NCBI GenBank assembly: GCA_027943335.1
Contig: BSBK01006429.1
Span: forward strand, 564,001 to 628,000
Reading direction: 5' to 3'
Source: Chamaecyparis obtusa
Taxonomy: Eukaryota > Streptophyta > Pinopsida > Cupressales > Cupressaceae
Length of the DNA: 64,000 nt
Shown here: positions 1-12,609 of the stretch, piece by piece
Layout of the letters: every line of letters starts with the position of its first letter
Position numbering within the stretch: the first letter of the stretch is position 1
Made by a program: the position numbers and the translations under genes
The notes under the pieces: model-generated
Database searches by the model: none
What the model was told of the DNA's origin: nothing
The model's input: only the letters and a program-made list of their open reading frames with translations

Positions 1-13
1 TTTCTCTATCCTA

Positions 14-57
<44 letters not shown>

Positions 58-190
58 CTCTCTCCCCTTCCCCATCTCTCTCTCTACTATTCTATTCCCA
101 TCCCCTTCTCTCTCTCCTACTCTCTTTCCTTCCCCTTCTCTCTCTATCTTACTCTCTCCCCTACCTCTTCTCTCTCTCTCTCTCTATTAT
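1..190. repeat. CT-rich microsatellite tract
   Basis: Nearly pure pyrimidine sequence. A run of (TC)n at about 17-53 is followed by interrupted CT/CCCC/TTCC blocks to about position 186. It has no coding content and is simple low-complexity DNA. The left edge of the array may lie outside the window. Confidence 0.9.
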
Positions 191-477
191 ATAAAATATA
201 ATAATACATTAGTATATAATACATGAGTATATATAATACATATTTAAACCTCTTTTTACCTATAAAAGTTCAATTTTTTCATTTACTCCTGCTGTTCTTT
301 CAAAGAAATGAGGAAAATGTCTCGTGGGTTTTGATTTATGCCATAGGTTTTCCTAGGTGGACTGACACCCAGGCCAACTAAAAATTCAACATACATTTTC
401 ATGTGCTATTAGACGACTGAGAAGTGGAATTTTTTACATCACCACTTTTTGGCCCCTCTTGATCTTGCACATACCCA
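191..477. other. Unassigned AT-rich sequence
   Basis: No ORF, RNA gene or recognised repeat is visible. The stretch begins with TATA-rich DNA and runs up to the first base that aligns with the second copy of the gypsy LTR near 23299. It may be the old flank of the gypsy element or an extra part of its LTR missing from the other copy. Confidence 0.4.
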
Positions 478-3400
478 CCTTCCAGAGATGGAAATTGGTG
501 AGAGATTCCATGTGGGATGATGAGTCACTAGAGGAGATGGAATATATTTTTGTTTGTTTAAAATTCTTTGATCAGATGACAATTGTCCTAAAACTATTTC
601 TTTACTATGTTAACTAGTTATAACTTTTTCTTGCTAACAATCCAAGAGGCTGAGTTTTTAGGGAGGCCTCCTAGATTGTAAAAACTATTTATGTTGGAGC
701 ATAAAACTAATTAGGGGTTATAAATTTTAGTTATATTTAAGCTTAAAGTACTTTCTAGTAATATTTTCCTTTTTGAAAATAGCTAAGTGGAAATAAATAT
801 CAATTGGAATATCTGTTTGGCTTTAGACTTTACAGTACTAATATATATTAATGCAAAGTTATGGTTTGAAACTTTGAGTTTAAACTTGTGATGTGTTAAT
901 TTCTTTGTGAGTTGATACATTATTTTATTTACATTATTTTCTATTTGTTTGGTGATCAAAAATCATTCCACAATTGTTCATATTTTCTCTAAAATAGAAA
1001 TTTAAATCTCTAAGAGTTGAAGGAACTATGTTTTCTTTAAACTTTTCTCTATATTATGTATTATCTTTAAAAATAACCTCTATACCAAAGAGTATATGAG
1101 AGATCCTTAATTAATTTTTGGTAAAAGTACACATGTGCATAGTTTAATCATTAATTCATTGAATATCTATGAGAGAGAGTTGTACCTCTTAAAATTCAAA
1201 GGGGAATGATTATGTTAGCACCTTGAAAAAATTTCATGGCTCTAGCCCTTTTCTTCTGGTATCTGTAGTTTTTTTTAGGTCTATGGCATAAACCCTTCAA
1301 ATTTTTGAAACAACTAGCCATTGGTGTGAAAAAGCCCTATTTTATGCCCTGGCCTTGTTCTAATTTTATGTTACTTTATTCAGGCCACTTAAGTCTCTAA
1401 AATGCATGTGCTAAATTGTTAACCTCTTTGTCACATGATTGTGTGAACCTTTTTCATGTTATGCGATCATGCGACTAGGGTTTTATGTCCGACCCTTTTG
1501 TTTTATTTCCCTAAGTCTCGGTGAAATATTTTTCCTAAGTCAGTGCCTTAATTTTTCCTATGTTTTTAGCTTAATGTTTCCTGGGCCTAGTCTTTCTGAC
1601 AGCTTTTCAATCCTACATTTTTCGTAAGCTCACGAGGGTTTTGTCAGAGGCTTGCGATCTTACGATGATCGTTGATTCTCTTTGTGACATGATGCTTCAA
1701 ACTGTGGGTCCAAGGTGACACGTAGGCATAGTTGGCAGTCTCTTATTGGTCCATGTATTAATATAGTGGTAGTTGTCAGTGGGACTTGGTCAACAACAGG
1801 CATATGATCTTATGGGATGTGTCAGAGGTTTAAGATCATGCACCAACCGTCGATTCTACCTTTTCAGAGGGGATAAAGTGCAGCGGGTCCACATGCTAGG
1901 TGTGCTAATATGGTGGTATCTGATTGGTCCATGAAGTGTGACTAGACATGTTGTCAGTGGGGCTAGGTTTTTTGAGGTTCAGTGGGTTCTGACACTTGCA
2001 GAGCATCGACGGTCGGCATATAATCTGATGGGTTTTCTCTGACACATGTGAAGATGTGCCAACCGTTGATTTCATATCCTATCAGAGGGTTGTCAGAGTA
2101 GGGTAAGATTCTTCATCCGATGGTTGTCTTATGATCTGGAGAAATTTTGGAGGTCTATGTGAAGATGAGATAATTGTCAATTTTCTTGATGTGGGCCCAA
2201 TAAAGTTTCTCAGTCTTTTTGGCAGTTTAGACAGGGTGTTTAGCAGTCTGACAAAATTTCAAAGGTTTCACTTGTTCGCGAAGAAGAATAACAAAGTTCT
2301 AAAAGGCTGGCGATTTAGCAAACAAGCATTCACATTGTTGCTAAATAGAATAGCAGAGGGATAAAGTATCCCACGAACTAGTGAAACCCTTCAGTTGCCA
2401 GTTCGCTAAATGTGATTAAGGTCATATTAAAAGGTTAAATCATAAAGCTCGCAAAACATGAGGATCTAATGGTCATGACTTAAAGTTGAACAAGATTTAA
2501 ATATTGACTGCCAATTTGTTGTAGGTGCTTTCAAACTAACCATTGAAATTCAAATTCCAATTTGCAAAGGGTTTCCAATGATAAGTACCAAAATTTATGG
2601 TTTTTGGAGCTGATTTCAATTGGTTTGGTGGCGCTGGTTGTTGCCGACTGATCTGAGGGTCTCTGTGGTCAGTGGCATGATGTTTTTGTACCAAGAGAAG
2701 TATGGTTTTGTTGCTCAAGGCATGTTTTAGGTGGCTAAAAGGATTGATTGACATAGAATTCCATGATTTGCAGTAATTTCTTAGAGATCTATCATAAGTG
2801 AAAATCTTTCTCAGGCATGCTCGACTGGTTTTCATCCCCTGTATTAAATTCTTGACTATTTCAGTTGGTTTATTGGGTGAAACCCTAACCCTAGTCATCT
2901 TTAGCTTGTTGCAACCTATTTTGGGTTTCCAAGATGACTACGGGGTATATATTGTAGCATTTTTGACTTAGTGAGGGTTCCAAAACTTTCTTTTTGGTCC
3001 CTGATTGTTGATGTTAATTTACTGAATAGGGAGAGCTTGGATTTAGGGTTTGTCTCCTTGCATTTTGTTGTTTGATAATGTATTGATCCTACAAATTTTA
3101 ATGAGAATACATTTGGATTCCAATCTCATGTTTGTGTATGTCTTCTTATTTTGTTCTTGGGCTCATATATGTTAATTTCACAAAGTGGGTTATCATATGG
3201 TAAACAAAGAGTATTTTGAAATTATCTTTGAGTTCCTAACAAAGTTAGGATTAAAGTCTTTCAGGTAGTTTCAGTGAGTTCATGGCTAGATAAGGATTTG
3301 ATGTCTTGATATGTGAGTGAGAAGGGTAATAGGCAAAGCACTTATCCTAAATTCAAGTGTGTTTAAGTTAGGGTTTAGTTGATATATGTTATTAGGTGAC

Positions 3401-3829
3401 TCTTTTCCTTTGGTTAAGGCACCGGTCCATTCTCTATAGGTTGACCATCATCAATCACACATACACATATATAAATGATAAAATATTTCAATCAGTTAGT
3501 AAAGGGTATATTGGTATAATATTTTGGATTCCTTTGAAGAAGTGAATCAAGGGTACACCTACTTGAGCATTAAGGCTCAAAGTGTAGGAGGATCTCATTG
3601 TTGATCCTTGTTAATTGGCCCTCTTCCTTGTAGACTTTGGAGTGGTGATAGAGTCAAAGTTATATTAAAATTATCCATCAAAGTATAAATCTACAAGTTG
3701 AAGAACAAAGGGAACAACCAATAGATTACTAGAAATTTACCCAACAGTTATAAACTATTTGTCTTTAATAGAGGGTGATAGAGTTAAATTATATTTCATT
3801 TAGTGTAAAGACAAATTTTCTCACTAACA
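478..3829 (+). repeat. 5' LTR of the gypsy element
   Basis: Positions 478-1219 align with 23299-23998, and 3733-3829 align with about 24005-24102, so this is the long form of the LTR (about 3.35 kb). It ends at CTAACA just before a primer-site-like sequence. Between about 1640 and 2130 there are four diverged subrepeats around GTCAGAG and an ACCGTCGATT-like core. Short ORFs inside, for example 2131-2364, resemble nothing and are not called. Transcription signals could not be placed with confidence. Confidence 0.7.
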
Positions 3830-3830
3830 G

Positions 3831-3853
3831 ATTTTTAGCGACTCTGTTGGGGA
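3831..3853 (+). other. Primer-binding-site-like sequence of the gypsy element
   Basis: Immediately after the LTR end lies TTAGCGACTCTGTTGGGGA, in the position and style of the TGGCGnCnnnGnnGGGGA primer sites of plant Ty3/gypsy elements. The initial TGG is mutated to TTA. I do not assign the tRNA. Confidence 0.55.
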
Positions 3854-4134
3854 GTCTTGTGAGAAAGACCATACTCTAAATTATCTATAATGAATCAAAA
3901 TGGTTTTTCTGCATAATGATGTGTTTCCTATACTTCAGCCCAATTTAGGTTTTGATGATACATAAGAAGACATTGTTACTAATTTAGCTACAGTGGCTTG
4001 GAAATATAGGTGTAGGAGTCAACAACTCCAACAAACTCTCAAAGTTTTTGGGAGAGAAGAAGAGCTTGGTGAATTCCTAAGAGGTATCCCAATTGTCCAA
4101 GAAGCAATAGTAGTGGACAAACTTTCTTTCACTC

Positions 4135-5640
4135 TTGCAAGAAATTGAATATAGGTTTGAGTTTAAAAAATTGGCTGACAAAAGATGCACAAGAGGTGAT
4201 CAAAGAAAGGGGTTGATTGATGAAGATTTTGAAGCTTTGAAGAATTTGAATTTTGTTCTTGATTTGAACACCCCTAAAAAGAGAAAAACTAAATCCTACA
4301 GTAGGCCTTCCTCTCCTCCTGTAACTCCTTCTGTATCACCCACTATGCAAGTTGTAATCCCACCAGGAGTCTTGGTACCCTAACACTTCAATACTCAGCC
4401 TCTAAATTTCATATTTCCAAATATGGCTACAAATCAAATATCAGTCCTTTGAACCTAGGTGTTAACCCTCTCACTACTTTATCCAAAGATGCCCATTAGA
4501 TTCTACCAAAGTTTAGTGGAGATGGTAAAATAACCATAGAATATCACCTCGGTGCATTTAACACTGGATGTGGTTTTATCTACATATCAACTCAAGAGGT
4601 TATGGCTAGGATTTTTATGAGAACCTTAACCTATGTTGTAGTTGACTAGTTCAATCACTTACCTCATGCTTCTATAACCAATTGGAATGATATGAAAGCT
4701 TCTTTTGAAGCAATATTTAAAATTCTTGATAATGTAATGTCATTGTTTCTCCAATTGAGTCAATTATAAAATTAAATACATGAACAAATGTGGGAATTCA
4801 TGGAGAAGTTTAAGAGGATGCTACAAAGGAATCCTACAAATTATAGACCCAGTGACGAGAATTAGAAGATCTTCTTTCTAAATGTTGTGCCACCAGATAT
4901 AACCTTTCATCTGCTAAAAGATGGAGTGATCGATCTAAATGTTTCAGAAAGATAAGCTATTGAACTAGAAGACACATTCATCACAACAAGGAAGTGGAAA
5001 AGGGAAGTTTAAACTTCAAGTGCCTCTTTATCCACTCCAATAGACCCTCTTATGTAGATACTGATGAATGATATAGACATGCTCAAAAGGAAATAGAATA
5101 AATCCAATTCCCCATATCAATCACCTTATTAGGATGTCAGCCGCGGGCAATATAACCAACCTCATGTGAAAAATCCTCTCTTAAGAGAATTTCAACCTAG
5201 ACTGTAGATTGAAGCCGCACCCAAAGAGGCAATGTATTCTTTTCACCTTACAACTGATCATAACAAAAAAAAATTCCCTAATTAGTTGAGGTGTCTTCAA
5301 ATGAATGCAACAAAAGATGCTCTTGGAGAAGAAGAAATTCATGAAGAAAAGGTTCCAATTAAAATTGGTAATTTAGGCTCCTTTTTGGAATACAAGTTTG
5401 ATTCTGAAAGAGGCAGAGATATCCTAGTGACTTTGCAAGACCCATCATGTACAATCCTTACTCAGAACCAGAGAAACCAAAAGTATGTTCCTAGAGTAGG
5501 TATGTTTAATATTCCCCCTAATGGTAAAGAGAAAGTAAGTAATGATGCCCCCTCCAATTCAAAAAGCTCAGGTATCAAAATTTTGTCAAGAAATAACTCA
5601 GGCTCACCCTCTCCTGGTTTAGATATTGTCTAATTTTGTA
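4135..5640 (+). pseudogene. gag: gag pseudogene of the Tat-like gypsy element
   Basis: The capsid/nucleocapsid precursor that would package element RNA. An N-terminal charged and proline-rich segment (4135-4383) is followed, after a frame change, by a retrotransposon gag domain at about 4490-4740. Its readable motifs are PKFSGDGK, then a LFxxTL-like RIFMRTL, then LPHASITNWNDM, the usual gag spacing. A C-terminal linker (5286-5633) is open in one frame. At least six stops and several frameshifts interrupt it. No CCHC knuckle was seen. It precedes the protease, in the usual gag-pro order. Start codon choice is uncertain; the first Met of the open stretch is used. Confidence 0.65.
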
Positions 5641-6160
5641 AATCCACTTCTATCTCAATTTTCCCTACTATATACTTGAGGATGATCCCTAAAGAACTAG
5701 AAAAACTAATAAAATATGTGAAAGGAGAGTTGAGATTACCTACCTAGTTCAATAAACCTCTTACAAGTGAAACAAAAATAGTTTAAGAGCCACCCAATTT
5801 TGTACCTAAAGTTGCCTCATAGGCCTCTGAAGAAACTCCATGTACCAATACTATAAAAATGAGATGGAAGAGAAGAAGCCTGAGCCTTTATATTATACAC
5901 TCCAGGGCATCTGATAATATCATGTCTTCTGTTGTTCCTAAATTCCTTGGCCTTACCCTCACTAAAACATTTGGTTGTTGTTATTCCATGGACAGAAAAC
6001 AAGTACCATTTATGGTTCAAGTTAAAGATGTACAAGTTGTCCTTGCTGCATGTCCTCATAAATGGTTGAAGCTCAAAATTTTAGTTGTAGACATTGCAAC
6101 AAGCTACAATATGTTACTCAATAGAACCTTTTGTAAAGATATGGGGGAGATATAAAGATG
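5641..6160 (+). pseudogene. Retropepsin (PR) pseudogene
   Basis: Aspartic protease that would cleave the gag-pol precursor. The frame at 5859-6155 reads ASDNIM, then VPKFLGL, and ends with VVDIATSYNMLL, the typical C-terminal strand of plant gypsy retropepsins. Where the family has an Asp-containing triad just before GAS, this copy reads HSRAS, so the catalytic aspartate appears to be His and the enzyme would be inactive. The upstream part (5641-5858) is a degenerate linker with stops. It lies between gag and the second RNase H. Confidence 0.65.
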
Positions 6161-6164
6161 GATT

Positions 6165-6738
6165 GGATAGAGGTAATTATCCCAATAGGCTAGAAAAAGA
6201 TAAAATTTGAACCAAAGCCTAAAAACAAGTACACGGTGGTCCCTTCTGATAATCCATAGGCCAAAATTATTTACAAAGAATGTCAATTAAGAAACTATGA
6301 AATTCTTCCTCTCGAAGAAGTTGAACTAGTTGCTGAAAGTTTAGATGGAGGGGCATTGTGGAGTATGAAATTTGACGACAGCTATTCAAATTCAGGATCG
6401 ACGGCTGGAGTCGTATTAATTCCTCCTTATAGAGAATGCATCCCCTATATTTTAAGTTAGACTTAAAAAATAGTAATAACACAACTGAGTATGAAGCTTT
6501 TTTGTTAAGATTGGAGGAAGCAAAGTCTAGAGGAATTAAGAAGCTAGTTGTGAAGGGAGATGTTGGGCTTAATGTAAAATAAGAGGCCAATTTTTTGTTA
6601 AAAATGAAAGGTTGAAGCATTATAGAAACCTCATGTGGGCTGAACATGATTTTCTTGGTGCTTTTTCCATTGATTTCATACCTCAAATTCAAAATTCTAA
6701 AGAAGATTCTTTAGCGATCTCAACATTGCTTCTCTTAC
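6165..6738 (+). pseudogene. Plant-type second RNase H (aRNH), N-terminal part
   Basis: RNase H fold domain of the kind acquired by Tat-lineage gypsy elements, which would degrade RNA in RNA-DNA hybrids. Readable in order: WSMKFDDSYS (first Asp), GVVLIPP, NNTTEYEAFLLRLEEAKSRG after a frame change (Glu), KLVVKGDVGLNV (Asp), HYRNLMW, and near the end EDSLAIS, where the family has an Ala-Asp. The order of acidic residues and the TEYEA block identify the family. Stops lie at about 6460 and 6582, with one shift near 6470. The frame is cut at 6738 by an insertion and resumes at 16131. It follows the protease directly with no RT between, unlike the common Ogre/Retand order. Confidence 0.7.
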
Positions 6739-6940
6739 TCTCATGCCCAAAAATTAAGGCAAAACACACACAACAATTTTTTAAAACACTAAAAACTAGG
6801 TTGCATACAAGGGTACACAAGAACTTGGACATATATTAATTAAAATAAATAAATCAATTAAAATTTTAATCCCCTTAGGTTTAATTATATTTTAATTAAA
6901 GATATAAATACATAATTATTAATCCCACTTAGAGATTTTA

Positions 6941-7059
<119 letters not shown>

Positions 7060-7963
7060 ATTGAAGTAATTATTATTAGGAAGTAATAACTTTCCTAGGT
7101 CCCACCTAGGGATTATAAGTTTATCAATCTCCCTAATAATCTAATAATCAAGAGAAATGCAAATAGGCATTTAATTATTAATAATACAACTAATCCTTAA
7201 TAAATCAATAATTAAATGTCCAATAAAATTAAAACATAATAATACAAGCCCCATTATCTTGAATCTCAACAATAAAATAAAATAAAATAAAATGGCATAA
7301 ATTAACTCTCATATGGTTATCCACTTCAATAATTAAAATGATATTAAATTAAATTGTATATTAAAATAATGTCACTAATATAATATAAAAATAAGGTTCA
7401 ACAAGAAATAATCAATAATTCATAAATTCAAAAATAGAAGTAACTACATTCATATTAAATCAAATATAGAATTCAAAATCAATTTAATTATAATAATACA
7501 TTAACATTTCTAAAATAATTCAAATGGCATTAAATAATAAATGTTAAAATTCCACTCACAGAAATTAAAATAATATTTAAGAACTCCCACTATCTAATTT
7601 CTAACTAAAAGAATATTAAAGCATTACCAATTTCAAAATTTAAAAAAATCAAAAAGCTTGAATAAATCAACAAAGCACTAACTAAAAAAAGATTCTAAAT
7701 TAAAGTGACTTTCATAGTCATCATTTAATAAATGACTTACTCAGAAAATAAGGTTTAAAAGAAACTTAATGGAACATGATTTTTCAATTAAAAATTGAAA
7801 TGGGCCTTAAGTGGTCAACCCTAACCCTAATTCAAATTTAGGGTTAGGCCAAAATATAAAACTCATCTAAAACTCTAATTTGGTCATTTTTGTGTGTGCA
7901 AGTTGAGCCAAAGGAAAGGGTGAAGAAGATGGAGTGTTTTTCATATACTCATGAGCATTTTTT

Positions 7964-7998
7964 AGTGAATATACACACCAATGGTGTGTATATTCACT
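7964..7998. repeat. Perfect 35-bp palindrome
   Basis: Arms AGTGAATATACACACCA (7964-7980) and its exact reverse complement (7982-7998) are separated by a single A. It could extrude a cruciform or form a hairpin in RNA. No gene context is evident. Confidence 0.9.
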
Positions 7999-8642
7999 CA
8001 TGAATACTTATGTATATATGATTTAAACAAAATTAGCGAGGATTACAAGCAACCAAGGGAATCTACAAGGGTTTTCAACCAAACCCTCAATCAAGGATCT
8101 TGTTTATGTTTATTATTTATCCATCTATTTATTTGTTCAATCCATTAGATTCTATTTGTATTAAATCTTGAGATCATGTTGTTGTCTATTTATTTTCTAT
8201 TTAGAAATAATACCGGTTATATTATTACAATCTTTCATTTATAGAAATGTATTTATACATATTTTTTTGTTATAATTTCTCAGGTTAGATAGAAACAATA
8301 AACTCTGTAATAATTTTTTTTTGAATGACCTCTCTGCTCAGATAGAGGTATCTATTGATTTGATCTGTATTCATTTAAATCTCACTATTATATATTCTCT
8401 TTTATAAAGCAGGAGTTCTTTTAAATTAATCTCTGGCATTCATTTACATTCTACAATAGTAAAGCCCTATTTTTTATTTTTTTTTATATCTATTTACTTA
8501 CATTCAAATGTTGTTGCGTTTTTCTTTTATATTTAACAATGGAAATGAAAACAAAAGTAAAAATTTACAACATTAAATTTGGGGCTACTTGTTGTAATAT
8601 GCAACATACCATAAAGTATTTAATATTTAATATAATGTATAA

Positions 8643-8688
8643 TATATTAATACATATATATATTATATTATATATATGTATTAATATA
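8643..8688. repeat. AT-rich inverted repeat, 20-bp arms
   Basis: The arms at 8643-8662 and 8669-8688 are perfect reverse complements with a 6-nt loop (TTATAT). Composition is almost all A/T with one C/G pair, so chance origin in TA-rich DNA is plausible. Confidence 0.85.
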
Positions 8689-11424
8689 ATTATATATTAT
8701 GTTAGATAAAGTGCACAGAAAAGTTGTAAACGCATGGGAGCAATTCTCTGTTTTATTTATATATGTTTTTGCAATAATGTGCTAAGGTATAAATGTATAT
8801 ATGTTTACAATTTTCTATTTACACGTACAGTTAAAGGAAATTTACTTTAACTCAAGTAAAATAGATTCACTTTAAATCATTCTTCTAAGTAGAAAAATAA
8901 AACAATGCTCTAAGCATTTTTAACATACACTATTGTACTCATAAATTTTTTTAAATTTTTTTTTATGGATGCATAGGCATACTAGAAGAGAATTCATTAT
9001 TTATTTCTTAACCTAAATGCATGGACCATATCATAAATTTGGAAAGGAATAGAACAAAAGAAGAGATTTCCATACTTAAAGATATAAATTTCTTCTCACC
9101 ATTGCTTAATATGAGTAAAAATAACAACAAGTACTCCTTTATTTTCAAGCACAAGAATGTGATACATAATCTTATCTTACTTCAATGATAAGGAAATGAT
9201 AGGAAAATGGAGAAGTACAAACTATTACACGCATAACATAAGCTAGGCAATTACATAGCCTTGAAATCCAAACTTTTACATGAGGCAAATTTAGCTATAC
9301 AACAACTTAAAATACAAGTAGGAAATAGTCAAACTTCCCAAATACTCCATTGAAACTAGCAAGCCTTTCCATAAGAAAGCTGCAAAACAAAACCAAAAGA
9401 ACCTGGATGGTCACCTCCCAACCTAGGCCATTACATGGCCACCCTGAGCTAGGGAAAAGAAAAGATGAATAAGGATACAAGCACACACCAATGCACATTT
9501 ACATAAAAGACAACAAGTAAACAAGAACACAAAAAGTCCCTTCCCATGGTTGATTACATAATGAGTCACCTTGGACCCATAAAAGGGGTGAAGGTGGAAT
9601 CTACCCAAATAGGAGAAGCCATCTTACAAGAAATAGTGTGCCTTCAACAAGACCAATAATCTGCACATAATACCTTCACAAGGCCAAAGAAACAACCAAC
9701 AACCCTTCACAATTTTACACAAGAATCCACACCCTTATGATGCCCAAATAAAGTTCACAAGAATGGCAACATGGATTCCCATACATCCATGCCTCATCCC
9801 CTTCCTCCTTGAGGAAGGACTCTACACTAGATGGGTAATCCCAACTCTAGCCCTTCATGTAATGTCCCCACCAGGGAACCCATAAGGAATCAGGTCTTAT
9901 GACCAAAAATTGCAACTAACAAATTTTTTCATTACATTACATCATTACTACTTCACATTTACATTCCTTAAGGTTCCCTTAATGAATTCATTCGCTAACA
10001 TCTTTACATTACTTATCCAGATTGAATTTCATTTCCTTTCTTTACTTTCACATTTTAGAACTAAGAGATAGGGTAAAAGAAAATAACATTTCATTTACAA
10101 TCATATTCCATACTTTATATACTAAGTTCATTTCTCCTTCCTACACATTGAATAGCTATTCATTACAAATTTCATTTTAACCTTAGCATAATAAACATTT
10201 TCTTCCATTGCAACATAGGAGAGATAGGAAAGATCATTCAACATTACATTATACATTTACAACTTTAAGCTTTCAAATAACAACCCTTGAAACAAGCCTA
10301 GAACTATCCCTCCCAATTACACTACCTTTCTTTTCAATTACATCTTTCTGATAATAGATCTCATAATAATAGGTACATGAATGGCCCAAAGGAATTAAAA
10401 CATATCTTTTCATCTTTCCTTTCAAAAATACATAATACAAAATACAAATATCTACATCAATACATAAATTTGAACGTATCCAAGTCACGAACCATGAATA
10501 GGACCTCAAAAGATTTTTGCCACCCAACCATGTGGAACTGATGAGGTTCCACCCCCCGTGCTAGGAGATAGAGCCAAGATACTCACAAGGCCCTAAGCAA
10601 TCTAAGGCTCAGAAGACAAAGAAATCCAAGACTCAAAAAGAACATAGAATATCATCATACCATAACATAGAGGTCAAGGTTCTAGGAGACCACCTAAGTG
10701 AGTGTCATCAGACAACCTGTGTATTGGGATCCACCCTGGCAACCATGTAACCCTACTCCCCCCTTTATGAATAGGGATCCACCCTGGCAGTTATCCCTGG
10801 TCCCGATACTCCAATAAGGTCTGTATGGCCATTATTATATTCTCTTTCATTATCTTTTGAATCCCCCCTTCCCAGGTTAATTTTTAAGGTTATCACTTTT
10901 ACAAACCCACCCATAGGAACATCTAGCAACCACTTTAGGGTTCTGACACCTATGGTGAGCCACTCACTTAAGGTTCCTATCCCCTTACCCCATACACACA
11001 CATGGGCCATGAAAACCTCAAGTAATCTCAAAATGATCCATCTCATAGGTCTAGGGAACCCTTTGGTGCACTCAAGCCACCCGAACAAGTTCTGACCTTA
11101 TATTATGGACTCTATCAAAAGCCAAGTATAAACAAAATCTTAAACTCAAAACCATGTATAGAAATTCACAACATAAAACTTCCCACATGCATTGACACAA
11201 CATTCCATAGCTTATTTCAAAAATCTAGGAAAAAGTCTCATGTGCCTGAAATTTGGCTAAGTTTGAATTTTTTAAGGAATCTCAAAATTAGAAATTGTAT
11301 ATGAAATCCCATGAATCTAAAACCTATCCCAATCATCTCAGAAGGTACCTAAACCCTTTATACAAGTATAACTTAAAGTATAAGAATCTTATACTTAAAT
11401 GTTATACTTGTATAAAGCCTATTT

Positions 11425-11750
11425 TTCCTCAGTTGACACTAGATGGTCGGTTAACATAGTCTAGGTCAGTTAGCACTAGACTAGTTAGTTATCACAACAT
11501 TGGTTAGTTAATACTACAATGGTCAGTTAATACTGCAATGGTCGGTTGATACAGAGTTGGTCAGTTGATATAGAGCTTGGTCGGTTGATACAAAGTTTGG
11601 TCGGTTGATACCGAGCTTGGTCGGTTGATACTGAGTTGGTCGGTTAACACTAAACTGACCTATCTTGGTTAACACTAAACTAACCTAGCTTGGTTAATAC
11701 TAAACCGACCTGGCTTAGTTAATACTAAATCGACCTGAAACTATAGAATA
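11425..11750. repeat. Tandem repeat of about 22-bp units in the solo LTR
   Basis: About a dozen diverged units of the form GGTCGGTTGATACnGAGYTT. The best-conserved copies lie at about 11540-11650; outer copies drift to GGTTAACACTAAAC and CTTAGTTAATACTAAA. It is non-coding and could be an LTR enhancer array, but nothing here proves that. Confidence 0.8.
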
Positions 11751-12548
11751 CAATAGTTAATTCTAACTTGCGGGTAAAAATGGGCATTATGGGGACTATG
11801 GTTGCCTAATCTAAGCATGACCCATTTGAGATCTCCTAGTTTCCCTTCAAAAATGGCTCATCAACCCATCCTATCCATCTAAAAAATATGTTCTACATCT
11901 AGACAAAGAAAGGTGATGCACAAACCGACATGAACCAGTAAGGTTTGAAATAACAGATCTGAATTCTGGAAGCACTCAAGAACATTCTGGAAAGAAGGGA
12001 AATAAACAGGAGAATATTAAGGATCCTATAGACAAAATTAACCCAAATAAAAGAATCAATTTCACAGAGAAGTCTGCAAGAGGAAAATAGTAAGGAAATG
12101 ACTGCATTTCAATCCTACACCTTCATGACCCTTCCTATTTCTTACTAAACTTCCCTATTTAATTCAATAAAAGATAAACTCATCCTTCCACATGACCATA
12201 AACAAAAACTATAGAATCATACACATTTTTATTATCATATCATATACAAACATTTTCACACACAAAGAGGAAGAATGAAGATTCTTCCTAGTTTAGACCC
12301 TACCTTGGGTCCTGCGGAGAATCCTCTTCCCTTGACTAGATAATCTCTGCAAAGCTTCAACCCTTGAGTAGATATTCTTCTAGAAATCTTCCTCTGGCAA
12401 TCAACTCCTAGCAATCCAAAAACTCTCAAAATCACATAAAATTTCACCAAAAATTTCCAGAGAAATCAATTATAGGCAACTCAAAAGAAAACAAATCTTC
12501 CAAAAATTAACATCCTCCCACACACAAAAATCTTCAAATATTTATCCC

Positions 12549-12609
12549 CCAACTATGTGGTTGGAGGAGTTGTTTTACGGGAAGCAACTTCTCCAACTTC
12601 CATAGTTGG
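12549..12609. repeat. Stem-loop in the solo LTR
   Basis: CCAACTATG (12549-12557) pairs with CATAGTTGG (12601-12609), and the inner TTGGAGGAGTTG pairs with CAACTTCTCCAA with one mismatch. This makes a long interrupted stem with a short loop. Confidence 0.75.

Noticed and set aside
2131..2364. 77-codon ORF in the gypsy 5' LTR
   Set aside because: No motif, lies in non-coding LTR, and its region is absent from the other LTR copy.
7815..7836. CCCTAACCCTAA, plant telomere-like repeat (also near 2881)
   Set aside because: Only two units at each site; common by chance in AT-rich plant repeats and not a telomeric tract.
9307..9608. Overlapping minus-strand hydrophobic ORFs
   Set aside because: Short, overlapping in two frames, low-complexity, no start context or neighbours; consistent with chance.
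11425..11750. Regularly spaced repeats considered as a CRISPR array
   Set aside because: Units are contiguous and diverged with no spacers, inside a eukaryotic solo LTR.
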